From contig NZ_JAHESF010000019.1 of the NCBI RefSeq assembly GCF_018598225.1, forward strand, positions 59,198-123,197: 64,000 bases of DNA. The letters are read 5' to 3'. The notes under the pieces were generated by a model, which made no database searches, was not told where the DNA came from, and saw nothing but the letters and a program-made list of their open reading frames with translations. This DNA is from Chryseosolibacter histidinae. Its GTDB lineage: Bacteria > Bacteroidota > Bacteroidia > Cytophagales > Cyclobacteriaceae. Shown in pieces: positions 28,450-36,831 of this stretch; the first letter of the stretch is position 1; the number at the start of each line of letters is the position of its first letter. Both the position numbers and the translations under genes were made by a program.

Positions 28450-29671
28450 ATTGATTGTAGCCTTTGATCAATGCATTGTATAAAAGGTTGCCCTGATAAT
28501 CATAACCGTCCCTTGTAAAATGGATCCCGTCTGCCCGCAGCAGGCCGACGGTTTTCCATGCCTGTGCCGCATGCTCGCCCCCCATGGCCTTGTACATGTC
28601 CCAGAACGCAAGACCGTTCTCCGCAGCGTAGCGGATGATCTGCTCTCTGATCTTGGGAATTCCCGGGTTCGGTTTTATTTTCTTTCTGAACGACTCCGGC
28701 GGCGTAACCAGAATAAACTTTGCGTTGGGATTGCTGCCGCGAAGTGAAGTAATGAGCTTGTCGATGTTCTGAAGGAAATTTTTATCGAGGTAGGGATAGT
28801 CCAGCGACTCGTTTGTACCCAGCGAGATGATGAACAACTCCGGTTTCAACGCGGCAGTCTGTCCGGCGAGGAACATGGCTGCATTGTAATGCGCATACTT
28901 GGCGCCGTTCACACCGATGGCATGGTACAACACGCCGTTCCTTCCGTTCTCGAGGCTCATGCCGAAGATGGTGGCCTGCACCTGCTCGGGTGTGGACTTC
29001 AAGGTCTCCAGGCGCATGGCACTCACGCTGTGGGGTAATACAATGCGTGAATAGTTGCTGAACGGCTCGCTGGTGAACGGGCCGATGAATCCCAGCTCCT
29101 GGTCGGCTGTGTCTTTTACAGAAAAATGAAAGCTGGTGACGTCTTTCAGAAAGAACAACGTTACGGCGTTGAAAGAATAATCGAACCAGAGGTCTTTCAT
29201 AAACACATCGAGCCTTGCTCCCGGCACACTGGTGTTGATGGTGATGCCGCCGATGCCGATGGGCAGGGGCTGATCAGGATAGATGCAACGTTTGGCCTGC
29301 CAGGTCACATTCGATGAGGTCACAATGTTGAACGCTTCGTTCGTACCGGCTAACCGGGCCGGCACAACCAGTCCTCTGCCCGCATTGCCGAAGTCGCGGT
29401 GAAAGTTCTTCCGCACAGCATGGGTCAGGTATTCTGCCTGTATATGAGAATCACCGATATGCACCATGTTCACCACACGGTCGCCCAGCTTCTTCAGCCG
29501 GTAAAGGCTCTCGTAAAACTCATCAAGATGCCCAACATTCTGGATCACGTTCATTGAGTCGTTCTCCAATCCGTAACTCTTGTACGTGAACGAAAGCGTA
29601 TCCTGAGCGTAGGCGGCAGGTGCCAGTAGGCAGTAGGCAACAGGCAATAGGCAATGGAAAACCAATGCCAT
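28427..29671 (-). CDS. Secreted SGNH-hydrolase-like protein, partner of MBOAT
   Basis: A GDSL/SGNH-fold protein of 414 residues from the start at 29671. Block I is GDSH at residues 73-76 (VHIGDSHIQAEYL), block III is ISLGTNESLDY, and the C-terminal DGIHFTRDGYDYQG supplies the catalytic Asp-x-x-His. In this setting it probably transfers or removes O-acetyl groups on an exported glycan, as AlgX/AlgJ do; that is inference. The signal peptide (residues 1-22, AYA cleavage site) is encoded by a 7-base tandem repeat. A longer frame from 29752 adds 27 residues and would overlap the previous gene by 38 bases, which is an alternative start with a more basic N-terminus. Confidence 0.85.
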   Translation of the reverse strand: MALVFHCLLPVAYCLLAPAAYAQDTLSFTYKSYGLENDSMNVIQNVGHLDEFYESLYRLKKLGDRVVNMVHIGDSHIQAEYLTHAVRKNFHRDFGNAGRGLVVPARLAGTNEAFNIVTSSNVTWQAKRCIYPDQPLPIGIGGITINTSVPGARLDVFMKDLWFDYSFNAVTLFFLKDVTSFHFSVKDTADQELGFIGPFTSEPFSNYSRIVLPHSVSAMRLETLKSTPEQVQATIFGMSLENGRNGVLYHAIGVNGAKYAHYNAAMFLAGQTAALKPELFIISLGTNESLDYPYLDKNFLQNIDKLITSLRGSNPNAKFILVTPPESFRKKIKPNPGIPKIREQIIRYAAENGLAFWDMYKAMGGEHAAQAWKTVGLLRADGIHFTRDGYDYQGNLLYNALIKGYNQYVSFRHP

Positions 29672-29736
29672 TGGGAAATTTTTGACTACTGTTACCCCGA
29701 TAGCTATCGGGAGCCTACTGCCTACTATTCTTCTCA
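29611..29736 (-). repeat. Heptamer/palindrome element spanning a gene junction
   Basis: On the minus strand the order is as follows. First come GTAGGCA-type units (AGTAGGC, AGTAGGC) that carry the TAG stop of the upstream gene. Next is the palindrome CCCGATAGCTATCGGG (29711-29696), then 40 bases of unique sequence with the probable start codon. Last are opposite-sense units TGCCTAT, TGCCTGT, TGCCTAC, TGCCTAC, TGGCACC, TGCCGCC, which encode the signal peptide of the downstream protein. The two heptamer arms are complementary. Confidence 0.85.
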
Positions 29737-31076
29737 TACTTCTCCTTCTCAAAAAGTAAACTCTTCACCAGCGCGCCGGCCAGTTTTCTGCCACCTTTAA
29801 ATGTGAGGTGGGTGTAATCTTTGGCGGCGAGCGCGGGTTTTGCCTGCACAAACTTCACCATGCTGTTCTCTCCGCCCATGGCCTGGTACATGTCCCAGAA
29901 GGCAATACCGGTTTCCTTGGCGATGAGGCGTTGCGCGTTTCGCATGGCCGGTATGGCACTCATGGTCTGAAAATCGCCGTTCACGTTGCTGCTGCGGTCG
30001 CTCACGCTGAGCAACAGAAAACTGCAATCGGGAAACAATCTTTTGAGCTGGTTCACCACGCGGATCATCCGGGTTGTATACGCGGTATAGTTCAGCGATT
30101 TCTCAACGATCAGGTTCAGCCCGAACTGGAGAATGATCAGCTTGTATTTGCGATAGCGATTGAACTCCCGGTACATATCAGGGTCGATAGCATTCAGCGT
30201 CAGGCCCGAGTTTCCGCGAAGTGAAAAGTTATCGACATAGATGCCCGGTCCCTGCTCGAAGCTCGCACCATATACCCAAAGGCTGTCGAAAGGAAAGAAT
30301 TCAAATCTTACGGTCTTGACGCTCTTTCCATGGAAGGTCCATTCCTGCATTTTGGCAGACGGCTCCAGTGGCTCCGAAGCTTCCACCGTATCGATGTTAT
30401 AATGAAGGATAGCGTCGCGCAGGCTTTTGTAGTAGAGCTTGATGGTATTGAACTCGCGGAGGTACCGTTGTTTCGAGGGCCTGTACTCCACCCAGTTTCC
30501 TTCGCGTGGTATGAAACAGTAACCTGAAGGACCGATGCTGGTCACCGAATCGTTCTTTACCAATGAAACCGTATGCCACTCATCGAACCGGTGCTTGATC
30601 GTGTTCCTAAAACCAGACACGTTAGAGGTGATGGGAACGTAGCCTACACCTCTCCCACCAAAAATGGATTGCAATGTGTCGCGAAAGCTTCCACAGAAAA
30701 CATCTCCTTCAATAAAAGAGTCGCCGTAGAAAGCGACCCGCAGTGTGCCATCGGACCCTTTGACCTTCGAAAGCTCTCTGGTAAAATGTTTCAACGCTGT
30801 GCCGTCGCCGCTGTAATCTTCGATGCAGGTGATCCCGGGCGGACAGGTTTCGCGGATCTCCTGAACAATGGAATCCTGCTTGGCCACGATCGAATCAGGG
30901 ATCTCGGTGCCTTTGGCAACCAGTGTGTCAGGCACGTCCTTCCGAATCTCTGACAGCAGATCGACTTTTTTTAGGGTGAACGGACCGACGTCGATCTCCG
31001 GAATTAAAGAAAGAACGAGCAGCAGGCCAATGATCAGGAGGCACAGCAGGAAAGAATGATGCAGCTTGTTCTTCAT
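29715..31076 (-). CDS. SGNH-hydrolase-like membrane-anchored protein
   Basis: A 453-residue protein with an uncleaved-looking N-terminal helix (residues 9-26, FLLCLLIIGLLLVLSLI), a linker of about 60 residues rich in charged side chains, and an SGNH domain. Block I is GDSF at 118-121 (VAFYGDSFIEGDVF), and the segment LIILQFGLNLIVEKSLNY takes the place of block III with Asn. The C-terminal DYTHLTFKGGRKLAG provides the block V His. It is related in plan to the next gene (28427-29671) and likely works with it and the MBOAT protein in O-acyl transfer to a surface glycan. Its last codons and stop lie in a heptamer repeat. Confidence 0.82.
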   Translation of the reverse strand: MKNKLHHSFLLCLLIIGLLLVLSLIPEIDVGPFTLKKVDLLSEIRKDVPDTLVAKGTEIPDSIVAKQDSIVQEIRETCPPGITCIEDYSGDGTALKHFTRELSKVKGSDGTLRVAFYGDSFIEGDVFCGSFRDTLQSIFGGRGVGYVPITSNVSGFRNTIKHRFDEWHTVSLVKNDSVTSIGPSGYCFIPREGNWVEYRPSKQRYLREFNTIKLYYKSLRDAILHYNIDTVEASEPLEPSAKMQEWTFHGKSVKTVRFEFFPFDSLWVYGASFEQGPGIYVDNFSLRGNSGLTLNAIDPDMYREFNRYRKYKLIILQFGLNLIVEKSLNYTAYTTRMIRVVNQLKRLFPDCSFLLLSVSDRSSNVNGDFQTMSAIPAMRNAQRLIAKETGIAFWDMYQAMGGENSMVKFVQAKPALAAKDYTHLTFKGGRKLAGALVKSLLFEKEKYEKNSRQ

Positions 31077-31088
31077 TTAGCCAGCAAA

Positions 31089-31121
31089 ATAAAAAAATAT
31101 GGGCGCGTGACACCCATATTT
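31089..31121 (-). terminator. Terminator after acs
   Basis: On the minus strand AAATATGGG and CCCATATTT form a stem around a 9-base loop and are followed by a T-run (TTTTTATTTT). It separates acs from the SGNH/MBOAT genes. Confidence 0.8.
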
Positions 31122-31148
31122 CTCTGTGATTCGAAGTTTAGGCGGGTT

Positions 31149-33041
31149 CTATAACGCGCCAGCCTTGATCTCGTCTACCACCGCCGGATCGAGCAGCGTG
31201 GAAGTGTCGCCCAGATTCGCGGTATCGCCTTCTGCCACTTTCCTCAGGATACGCCGCATGATCTTGCCCGAGCGGGTTTTAGGAAGGCCACTCACAAACT
31301 GGATCTTGTCTGGTTTGGCGATGGGGCCGATGATCTTTGACACGGTTTCGCGGATCTCGCCGCGCAGTGTTTCGTCATTGCCCGGTTTATCGTGGAGGAT
31401 CACAAACGCATAAACGGCTTGTCCCTTGATATCGTGCGGGAAGCCGACCACGGCAGTTTCAACAACGTTTTTGTGCTCGGTGATGGCACTTTCGATCTCC
31501 GCTGTACCCAGGTTGTGACCAGATACGATGATGATGTCGTCTACCCTTCCGGTGATCCTGTAGTAACCGTCTTCATCGCGTTTACAGCCATCGCCGGTGA
31601 AATATTTTCCGGGGAACGTTGAGAAGTAAGTATCCTTGAAACGTTGATGGTCGCCGTAAATGGTTCGCGCCATAGACGGCCATGGGAATTTGATGGTGAG
31701 TCTTCCTTCTATGTTGTTGCCCTTGATCTCGAGTCCGCTCTCATTCATCACGGCCGGTTGCACTCCCGGAAGCGGCAGTGTGGCAAAAGCCGGTTTCAGC
31801 TTCGTAGCGTGGGCTATCGGTGAAATCATAAAGCCGCCGGTCTCCGTCTGCCACCAGGTGTCGATGATAGGGCATTTGCCTTTGCCGATGTTCTTGTCAT
31901 ACCAGTTCCACGCTTCCTCGTTGATAGGTTCTCCTACGGTGCCCAACACTTTCAGCGATGAAAGGTCATGGCTTTCAACAAAGCTGATCGGCGCTTTTTC
32001 CAGCGATCGTATGGCCGTGGGTGCGGTATAAAAGATGTTGATCTTATGCCGTTCGATAGCCTGCCAGAACCTGCCCCAGTCAGGCCACGAAGGCACACCT
32101 TCAAACATGACGGTGGTGGCGCCAGCTGACAACGGGCCGTACAAGATGTAAGAGTGGCCGGTGATCCAACCGATATCGGCTGTACACCAGTATACCTGTC
32201 CCTCCTCGTAATTGAAGGCTGTTCTGAACGTATAGTTCGTGTACACCATGTAGCCTCCGCAGGTGTGCACCATACCTTTGGGCTTGCCGGTGGAGCCGGA
32301 AGTATACAGGATGAAGAGCAGGTCTTCCGCGTCCATTTCTTCGGCGGGGCACTGGGCATTCACTTTTTTGATCTCTTCGTGCCACCACAGATCCCTGCCC
32401 ACCTTCATCGGAGCTTTCGTTTTGGTGTGCTCGTATACAATGACCCTTGACACATCGGGGCATTTTTCCAGCGCCTCGTCAACGATACCTTTCAGATTGA
32501 TGGTTTTATCGCCACGAAAACCTCCGTCGGCCGTCACCACGATCGTGCTGCCGGCATCAGTGATGCGGTCGATCAGCGACTTGGCCGAGAAACCCGCGAA
32601 CACAACTGAGTGCACAGCACCGATGCGTGCGCAGGCAAGCAGGGTGTAGGCCAGCTGCGGGATCATGGGCAGGTAAACGCATACCCGGTCGCCCTTTTTG
32701 ACTCCCTGCGCCTTGAGCATATTGGCGGTCTTACCCACTTCCTCCGAAAGCTGCTGATAGGTGATGTGAAGCGCTTCATCCTTCGGGTTGTTAGGCTCCC
32801 AGATGATCGCCGTCTGCTTCGCGCGCTGAGGCAAATGGCGGTCAATACAATTCTCTGTGATGTTAAGCTTGCCACCGATAAACCATTTCACCTCGGGCTT
32901 GTGAAAATCCCATTCAAGAACTTTATTCCATTTTTTCCGCCATTGAAATTCTCCTGCTATGGTAGCCCAGAAGGCTTCCGGATCTTCAATGCTCTTTTTA
33001 TACTGTTCCTGATAATCCTCAAAAGATCGGATCGTACCCAT
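31149..33041 (-). CDS. acs: Acetyl-CoA synthetase (AMP-forming)
   Basis: Acs activates acetate to acetyl-CoA by way of acetyl-AMP. The start at 33041 (MGTIRSFEDYQEQYKKS) gives 630 residues, close to the family norm; the frame is open upstream but not conserved there. Motifs: YTSGSTGKPKGM near residue 246 (P-loop), DTWWQTETGG, GDGCKRDEDGYYRITGRVDD, and the acetylatable lysine in TRSGKIMRRILR near residue 590. Although it precedes the O-acyltransferase genes on the same strand, a hairpin with T-run lies between, so a shared transcript is not certain. A TGTGT-N6-ACACA palindrome lies in its upstream region. Confidence 0.97.
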   Translation of the reverse strand: MGTIRSFEDYQEQYKKSIEDPEAFWATIAGEFQWRKKWNKVLEWDFHKPEVKWFIGGKLNITENCIDRHLPQRAKQTAIIWEPNNPKDEALHITYQQLSEEVGKTANMLKAQGVKKGDRVCVYLPMIPQLAYTLLACARIGAVHSVVFAGFSAKSLIDRITDAGSTIVVTADGGFRGDKTINLKGIVDEALEKCPDVSRVIVYEHTKTKAPMKVGRDLWWHEEIKKVNAQCPAEEMDAEDLLFILYTSGSTGKPKGMVHTCGGYMVYTNYTFRTAFNYEEGQVYWCTADIGWITGHSYILYGPLSAGATTVMFEGVPSWPDWGRFWQAIERHKINIFYTAPTAIRSLEKAPISFVESHDLSSLKVLGTVGEPINEEAWNWYDKNIGKGKCPIIDTWWQTETGGFMISPIAHATKLKPAFATLPLPGVQPAVMNESGLEIKGNNIEGRLTIKFPWPSMARTIYGDHQRFKDTYFSTFPGKYFTGDGCKRDEDGYYRITGRVDDIIIVSGHNLGTAEIESAITEHKNVVETAVVGFPHDIKGQAVYAFVILHDKPGNDETLRGEIRETVSKIIGPIAKPDKIQFVSGLPKTRSGKIMRRILRKVAEGDTANLGDTSTLLDPAVVDEIKAGAL

Positions 33042-33121
33042 GATGTATGTCTCGGTTTTAGTGACGAACGTGAAGCTTAAAATTCTATCCTTTTTGCAGA
33101 AAATCAAACAAAAATTACAAT

Positions 33122-33137
33122 TGTGTGCTGCCACACA
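33122..33137. promoter_or_regulatory. CRP-like palindrome between acs and the glycan locus
   Basis: TGTGTGCTGCCACACA has the form TGTGT-N6-ACACA, two bases from the CRP/FNR-family site TGTGA-N6-TCACA. It sits about 80 bases before acs and 55 before the divergent glycosyltransferase gene. In Escherichia coli acs is activated by CRP. The site here is seen in the sequence; the regulator and the role are inference. Confidence 0.4.
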
Positions 33138-33192
33138 TCGATAATTTTAAACCCTTAATTTTTTTATACCTTGTATTTAAGGAGTGATGGCG

Positions 33193-34035
33193 ATGGATCT
33201 TTCAGATTTTCTTCAGGAAATTCTTTTTGTGGTGGTGCTTTACAAAAAAAAGCCGGAGCAATCGCCTTCCTATAACACGCTCATGGAGCTCGCCCGCCAC
33301 ACGCAGACAACACTCTCCATTTTCGTTTATGATAACAGCCCTGCGCCCAGCACCAGCCACGCCAGCCACATCATTTACCGGCACGATCCTTCCAACGCCG
33401 GAACAGGCAAAGCATATAATGAAGCTTCAGCGCTGGCGGCAGACCTTGGCAAAAAGTGGATGCACCTGCTCGACCAGGATACGGCAACCACAATATCATA
33501 TTACCACAAACTTTTCGACGCGGTGGCCTGCAACCCGCAAGGCGTTGTGTTTGTGCCGAGGCTTTATGATCCCGATGGTTTTGTCTCTCCCTTCCGGTGG
33601 CGATGGGGAAGCGGTGAACGGATCGACGTAACACAAGCCACCCTTCCACTTCAGGCTTATCGCTTTGTCAACAGTGGTCTTCTCGTGCTTCATAGCACCT
33701 TCCGGGAAGTTGACGGATATCATCCAGAAATCCCCCTCGATTTCAGCGACATTGCCTTCGGCGAAAAGTTAAAAACACAGGTGGAACATTTTATCGTGGT
33801 AGACGACTCCCTGCGTCATGACCTGTCCGAAACTTCAGCCCTGCCGTGGCGCGCTTCGCTGGAGCGGTTCCATTTCTTTTGCCTCGGAGCTTTCGTGATG
33901 GGCCGCGAGTATGGTCCTTTCTATGTATATTTTGGCAGAACCTTTCTGCGTGCTGTTTACCTCACGCTGCTCTACAGGCGGGCCGGATTTATCAAGACAT
34001 TTTTTGTTCACGCAACACAAGCACCGGGCACATGA
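33193..34035 (+). CDS. Family 2 glycosyltransferase (rhamnosyltransferase-like)
   Basis: A 280-residue GT-A-fold glycosyltransferase opening the glycan locus. The N-terminal strand ILFVVVLYKKKPEQS, the VYDNSPAPS nucleotide-binding segment, the GTGKAYNEA stretch and the metal-binding LLDQDT (DxD equivalent) are visible, and IPLDFSDIAFGEKL is in the acceptor region. There are starts at 33184 (GTG), 33187 and 33193; an AGGAG at 33180-33184 lies 8 bases before the third, which is why I chose it. This is one of the few good Shine-Dalgarno sites here. The stop overlaps the next start as ATGA. Confidence 0.87.
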   Translation: MDLSDFLQEILFVVVLYKKKPEQSPSYNTLMELARHTQTTLSIFVYDNSPAPSTSHASHIIYRHDPSNAGTGKAYNEASALAADLGKKWMHLLDQDTATTISYYHKLFDAVACNPQGVVFVPRLYDPDGFVSPFRWRWGSGERIDVTQATLPLQAYRFVNSGLLVLHSTFREVDGYHPEIPLDFSDIAFGEKLKTQVEHFIVVDDSLRHDLSETSALPWRASLERFHFFCLGAFVMGREYGPFYVYFGRTFLRAVYLTLLYRRAGFIKTFFVHATQAPGT

Positions 34036-35240
34036 TCAACCCTTATTTCTGCTATGCTTTTTCTTTCATCGCGGCCATTGTCACTTACCTGCTGGGTTGG
34101 TCTGATCTCTACCCGGAGCTCTCCTGGTCACTGCTTGCCTTCCTGCTCGTCACCATCGGCTTTCATGTGTACCTGGGCACACGCATCCGCAGGCCAGGCA
34201 ATATCTTCACATCCATAGCACCTTTTTCAGAAAAAGGGGCCCTGCGGGTTACACTATTCGTGTATGCGTTGTGGGCCTGTGAGTTTATGTATGCGGGCGG
34301 CATCCCGCTGATGAAGCTCCTGCTGAACCAACCTTATAACTACAGAACGTTCGGCATACCTTCGCTGCATGTGTTCATTGTTACCTTCAGCTCGTTTTAT
34401 ACAGTTTGTCTTTTTCATCTTTATCTCTCGTCACGGCGAAGGATCATCCTTGTTCTTTACCTCGTAAACCTGTTTGCCGCCATTCTCATTTACAATCGTG
34501 GCATGTTCCTGTTCAACCTGTCGTCAAGCTTCTTTTTGCTGCTCATGTCTGTGAACCGGATCCCGAGGATCTGGTGGCTGGCGTTGCCTGTGTCACTGGC
34601 GGTGCTGTTGTACCTGTTCGGTGTGCTGGGCTCGCTGCGGGTATCACGTGAGGCGCGGAAGCCGTACACCACTGAGCTGTTCATGCAAACCGGGCGTGCC
34701 AACCACCGGTTCGTTACGTCGCATGTGCCCAGGGAATATTTCTGGGCTTACATTTATATCTCATCGCCGCTGGCCAACCTTCAGCATACCGTTAACACCA
34801 AAGATGCCGGTGACCCGAGCGTTGGCAAACTGGCGGAGATGATCAACAACGAGCTGCTGATGGATTTTATTTCCAAAAGGATCAACACCCGTTTTCATCT
34901 CGAGCCCGAAAAGGAGAACACCATTCCGGGTCCGTTCAATGTTTCCACGGTGTATGCCCGCTCTTTCAGTTACTGGGGATGGGCCGGCATGTTCCTGATG
35001 GCCTGCGCCGTGGCTGCGATACCCTGGTTGTACATGAGAACGCTCCCGGCAACCTCACCTTTTTTTCTCAGCGGCTTTTCCATTCTCTGCACCATGTTCC
35101 TTTTCCTGGCGTTCGACAACACCATCCGGTTCACCGGCTTCAGCTTCCAGCTGCTCTATCCTTTTCTTCTTCATTATCTTTCAAAAAAGTTTCCCGAGAC
35201 ACAGAAATTTTTCGTCAACAACAAGGTGACAAATCCCTGA
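34032..35240 (+). CDS. Wzy-like oligosaccharide repeat-unit polymerase
   Basis: A 402-residue polytopic membrane protein with about ten hydrophobic segments (CYAFSFIAAIVTYLLGW, LLAFLLVTIGFHVYLG and others), then a large loop around residues 200-310 (YTTELFMQTGRANHRF, EKENTIPGPFNVSTVYARSFSYWGWAG). This topology and the loop with GPFN...Y are as in O-antigen or exopolysaccharide polymerases, which join lipid-linked repeat units in the periplasm. Assignment rests on topology and context because this family has little sequence conservation. The start at 34032 is translationally coupled (ATGA) to the previous gene; the open frame further upstream is unused. Confidence 0.7.
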   Translation: MINPYFCYAFSFIAAIVTYLLGWSDLYPELSWSLLAFLLVTIGFHVYLGTRIRRPGNIFTSIAPFSEKGALRVTLFVYALWACEFMYAGGIPLMKLLLNQPYNYRTFGIPSLHVFIVTFSSFYTVCLFHLYLSSRRRIILVLYLVNLFAAILIYNRGMFLFNLSSSFFLLLMSVNRIPRIWWLALPVSLAVLLYLFGVLGSLRVSREARKPYTTELFMQTGRANHRFVTSHVPREYFWAYIYISSPLANLQHTVNTKDAGDPSVGKLAEMINNELLMDFISKRINTRFHLEPEKENTIPGPFNVSTVYARSFSYWGWAGMFLMACAVAAIPWLYMRTLPATSPFFLSGFSILCTMFLFLAFDNTIRFTGFSFQLLYPFLLHYLSKKFPETQKFFVNNKVTNP

Positions 35241-35306
35241 ATTCAAAACTTATTGAAACCTCTAGCTTTGATTTATAGGCGGAATCATTTAATTTAATCG
35301 GGTACG

Positions 35307-36014
35307 ATGATCTCAGTGTGTATGGCTACAAAAAATGGAGCAAGCTACGTTGCCGCGCAGATCGATTCCATTTTGTCACAGCTGAGTGCCGCCGACGAGC
35401 TCATCATTTCAGACGATGGATCCACGGATGACACCGTTCAGATCATTCAATCGTACCAGGATCAACGGATCAAGCTGATCCGGCACAACGTCTCCCAAGG
35501 TGTAACCCGTAATTTCGAAGCCAGCCTGAAAGCCAGCAGCGGTGAGTTTATTTTTTTGGCCGACCAGGATGACATATGGTTGCCCTCGAAAGTTGAAGTG
35601 ATGCTCCAGCAACTGAAGGAGCACGACCTGGTGATCAGCGATTGCCTGGTGGTTGACCACTCCCTTAACATCAAGAACAGATCTTTTTTCACCCACAACA
35701 AATCTGGCAAAGGGTTGATCAGGAACATCCTCAAGAACTCCTACATGGGTTGCTGCATGGCCTTCAACCGGAGGCTGCTCAACCGCGCGCTTCCTTTTCC
35801 GAAAGACATCCCCATTCATGATTTCTGGATCGGCCTGATCGGAGAAATGTACTTCAGGGTGCAATTCATCCCCGATGTGCTGGTATATCATCGCAGGCAT
35901 TCCTCCAACGCCTCTTCTACCGGAGGGACCAGTGTCTTTTCGTTGCCACGGAAAGTGGTGAACCGTTACCGTATTATCAAGAGCCTTTTTTTACATAAGT
36001 CTTATGCAGGATAA
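35307..36014 (+). CDS. Family 2 glycosyltransferase
   Basis: A 235-residue GT2 enzyme with ISVCMATKNGASYVAAQIDSI at the N-terminus, ELIISDDGSTDDT at about 31-43 for the nucleotide, and LADQDDIW around residue 90 for the metal and sugar. C-terminal features include GCCMAFNRRLL and IPIHDFWIGL. It resembles rhamnosyl- and galactosyltransferases of O-antigen loci. It follows the Wzy-like gene by 66 bases and overlaps the next gene by 11. Confidence 0.9.
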   Translation: MISVCMATKNGASYVAAQIDSILSQLSAADELIISDDGSTDDTVQIIQSYQDQRIKLIRHNVSQGVTRNFEASLKASSGEFIFLADQDDIWLPSKVEVMLQQLKEHDLVISDCLVVDHSLNIKNRSFFTHNKSGKGLIRNILKNSYMGCCMAFNRRLLNRALPFPKDIPIHDFWIGLIGEMYFRVQFIPDVLVYHRRHSSNASSTGGTSVFSLPRKVVNRYRIIKSLFLHKSYAG

Positions 36015-36831
36015 GATCACCGCTTCGATCGTTATTTATAAAAACAATCTCGAACAGCTCAAAGGGGCCGTTCAAAGCTTTCTCAAGAGTACAACAGATT
36101 CCACGTTATACCTGATCGATAATTCACCCACCGATGAATGCAGGCAACACTTCGTTCATCCGCGTATCAACTATATTTTCAACAACAAGAACATCGGTTT
36201 CGGCGCCGGACACAACATTGCCCTGAAGGATGCGATGGAGAGACAATCGACGTATCACATCATCCTGAATCCTGATGTGTATTTCGAACACAACGTGGTA
36301 GACAAGCTGCGCGCCTTTATGGATGCGGAGGGCCAGGTGGGACTGATCATGCCCAAGGTGCTCTATCCCGATGGCCGCCTGCAGCCGCTCTGCAAACTGC
36401 TGCCGTCTCCTTTCATTTTATTTACCCGCCGGTTCCTGCAATTCTTCCCTTCGTGGCTCGACCGTTTGAATCACTGGTACGAAATGCGTTTCTCCGGATA
36501 CGACAAGGTGATGGATGTTCCGTTCCTTTCGGGATGTTTTATGTTCCTGCGCATGGATACGCTTCGCAGGGTAGGCTTGTTTGACGAAGAGATCTTTCTG
36601 TACACCGAAGACACAGACCTCACCCGCAGGATCCACAAACATTACCGCACCGTTTTTTTTCCCGAAGCCGTTATCTATCATTACAACCAGCGGGGTTCTT
36701 ACAAGAACTACCTGATCCTGATCTATCACATCCTGAGTGCCATCAAATATTTTAACAAATGGGGATGGTTCAATGACACAGAACGCGAGCATATCAACCA
36801 GCAGATCTTATTAAAATTCTCGGGTGACTGA
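36004..36831 (+). CDS. Family 2 glycosyltransferase (WbbL-like)
   Basis: A 275-residue GT2 protein of the rhamnosyltransferase WbbL kind: ASIVIYKNNLEQL, LIDNSPTDE, NIGFGAGHNIAL, HIILNPDVYFE (DxD-equivalent NPD), VPFLSGCFMFLRMDTLRRVGLFDEEIFLYTEDTDLTRRI in register, then HYNQRGSYKN. The DEEIFLYTEDTDL segment carries the catalytic base. It overlaps both neighbours by a few bases, so this run is translated as a coupled unit. Confidence 0.9.
   Translation: MQDKITASIVIYKNNLEQLKGAVQSFLKSTTDSTLYLIDNSPTDECRQHFVHPRINYIFNNKNIGFGAGHNIALKDAMERQSTYHIILNPDVYFEHNVVDKLRAFMDAEGQVGLIMPKVLYPDGRLQPLCKLLPSPFILFTRRFLQFFPSWLDRLNHWYEMRFSGYDKVMDVPFLSGCFMFLRMDTLRRVGLFDEEIFLYTEDTDLTRRIHKHYRTVFFPEAVIYHYNQRGSYKNYLILIYHILSAIKYFNKWGWFNDTEREHINQQILLKFSGD

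Noticed and set aside
31077..33041. acs as first gene of a single operon with the SGNH and MBOAT genes
   Set aside because: A hairpin followed by a T-run (31089-31121) lies between acs and the next gene, so a shared transcript is not supported.
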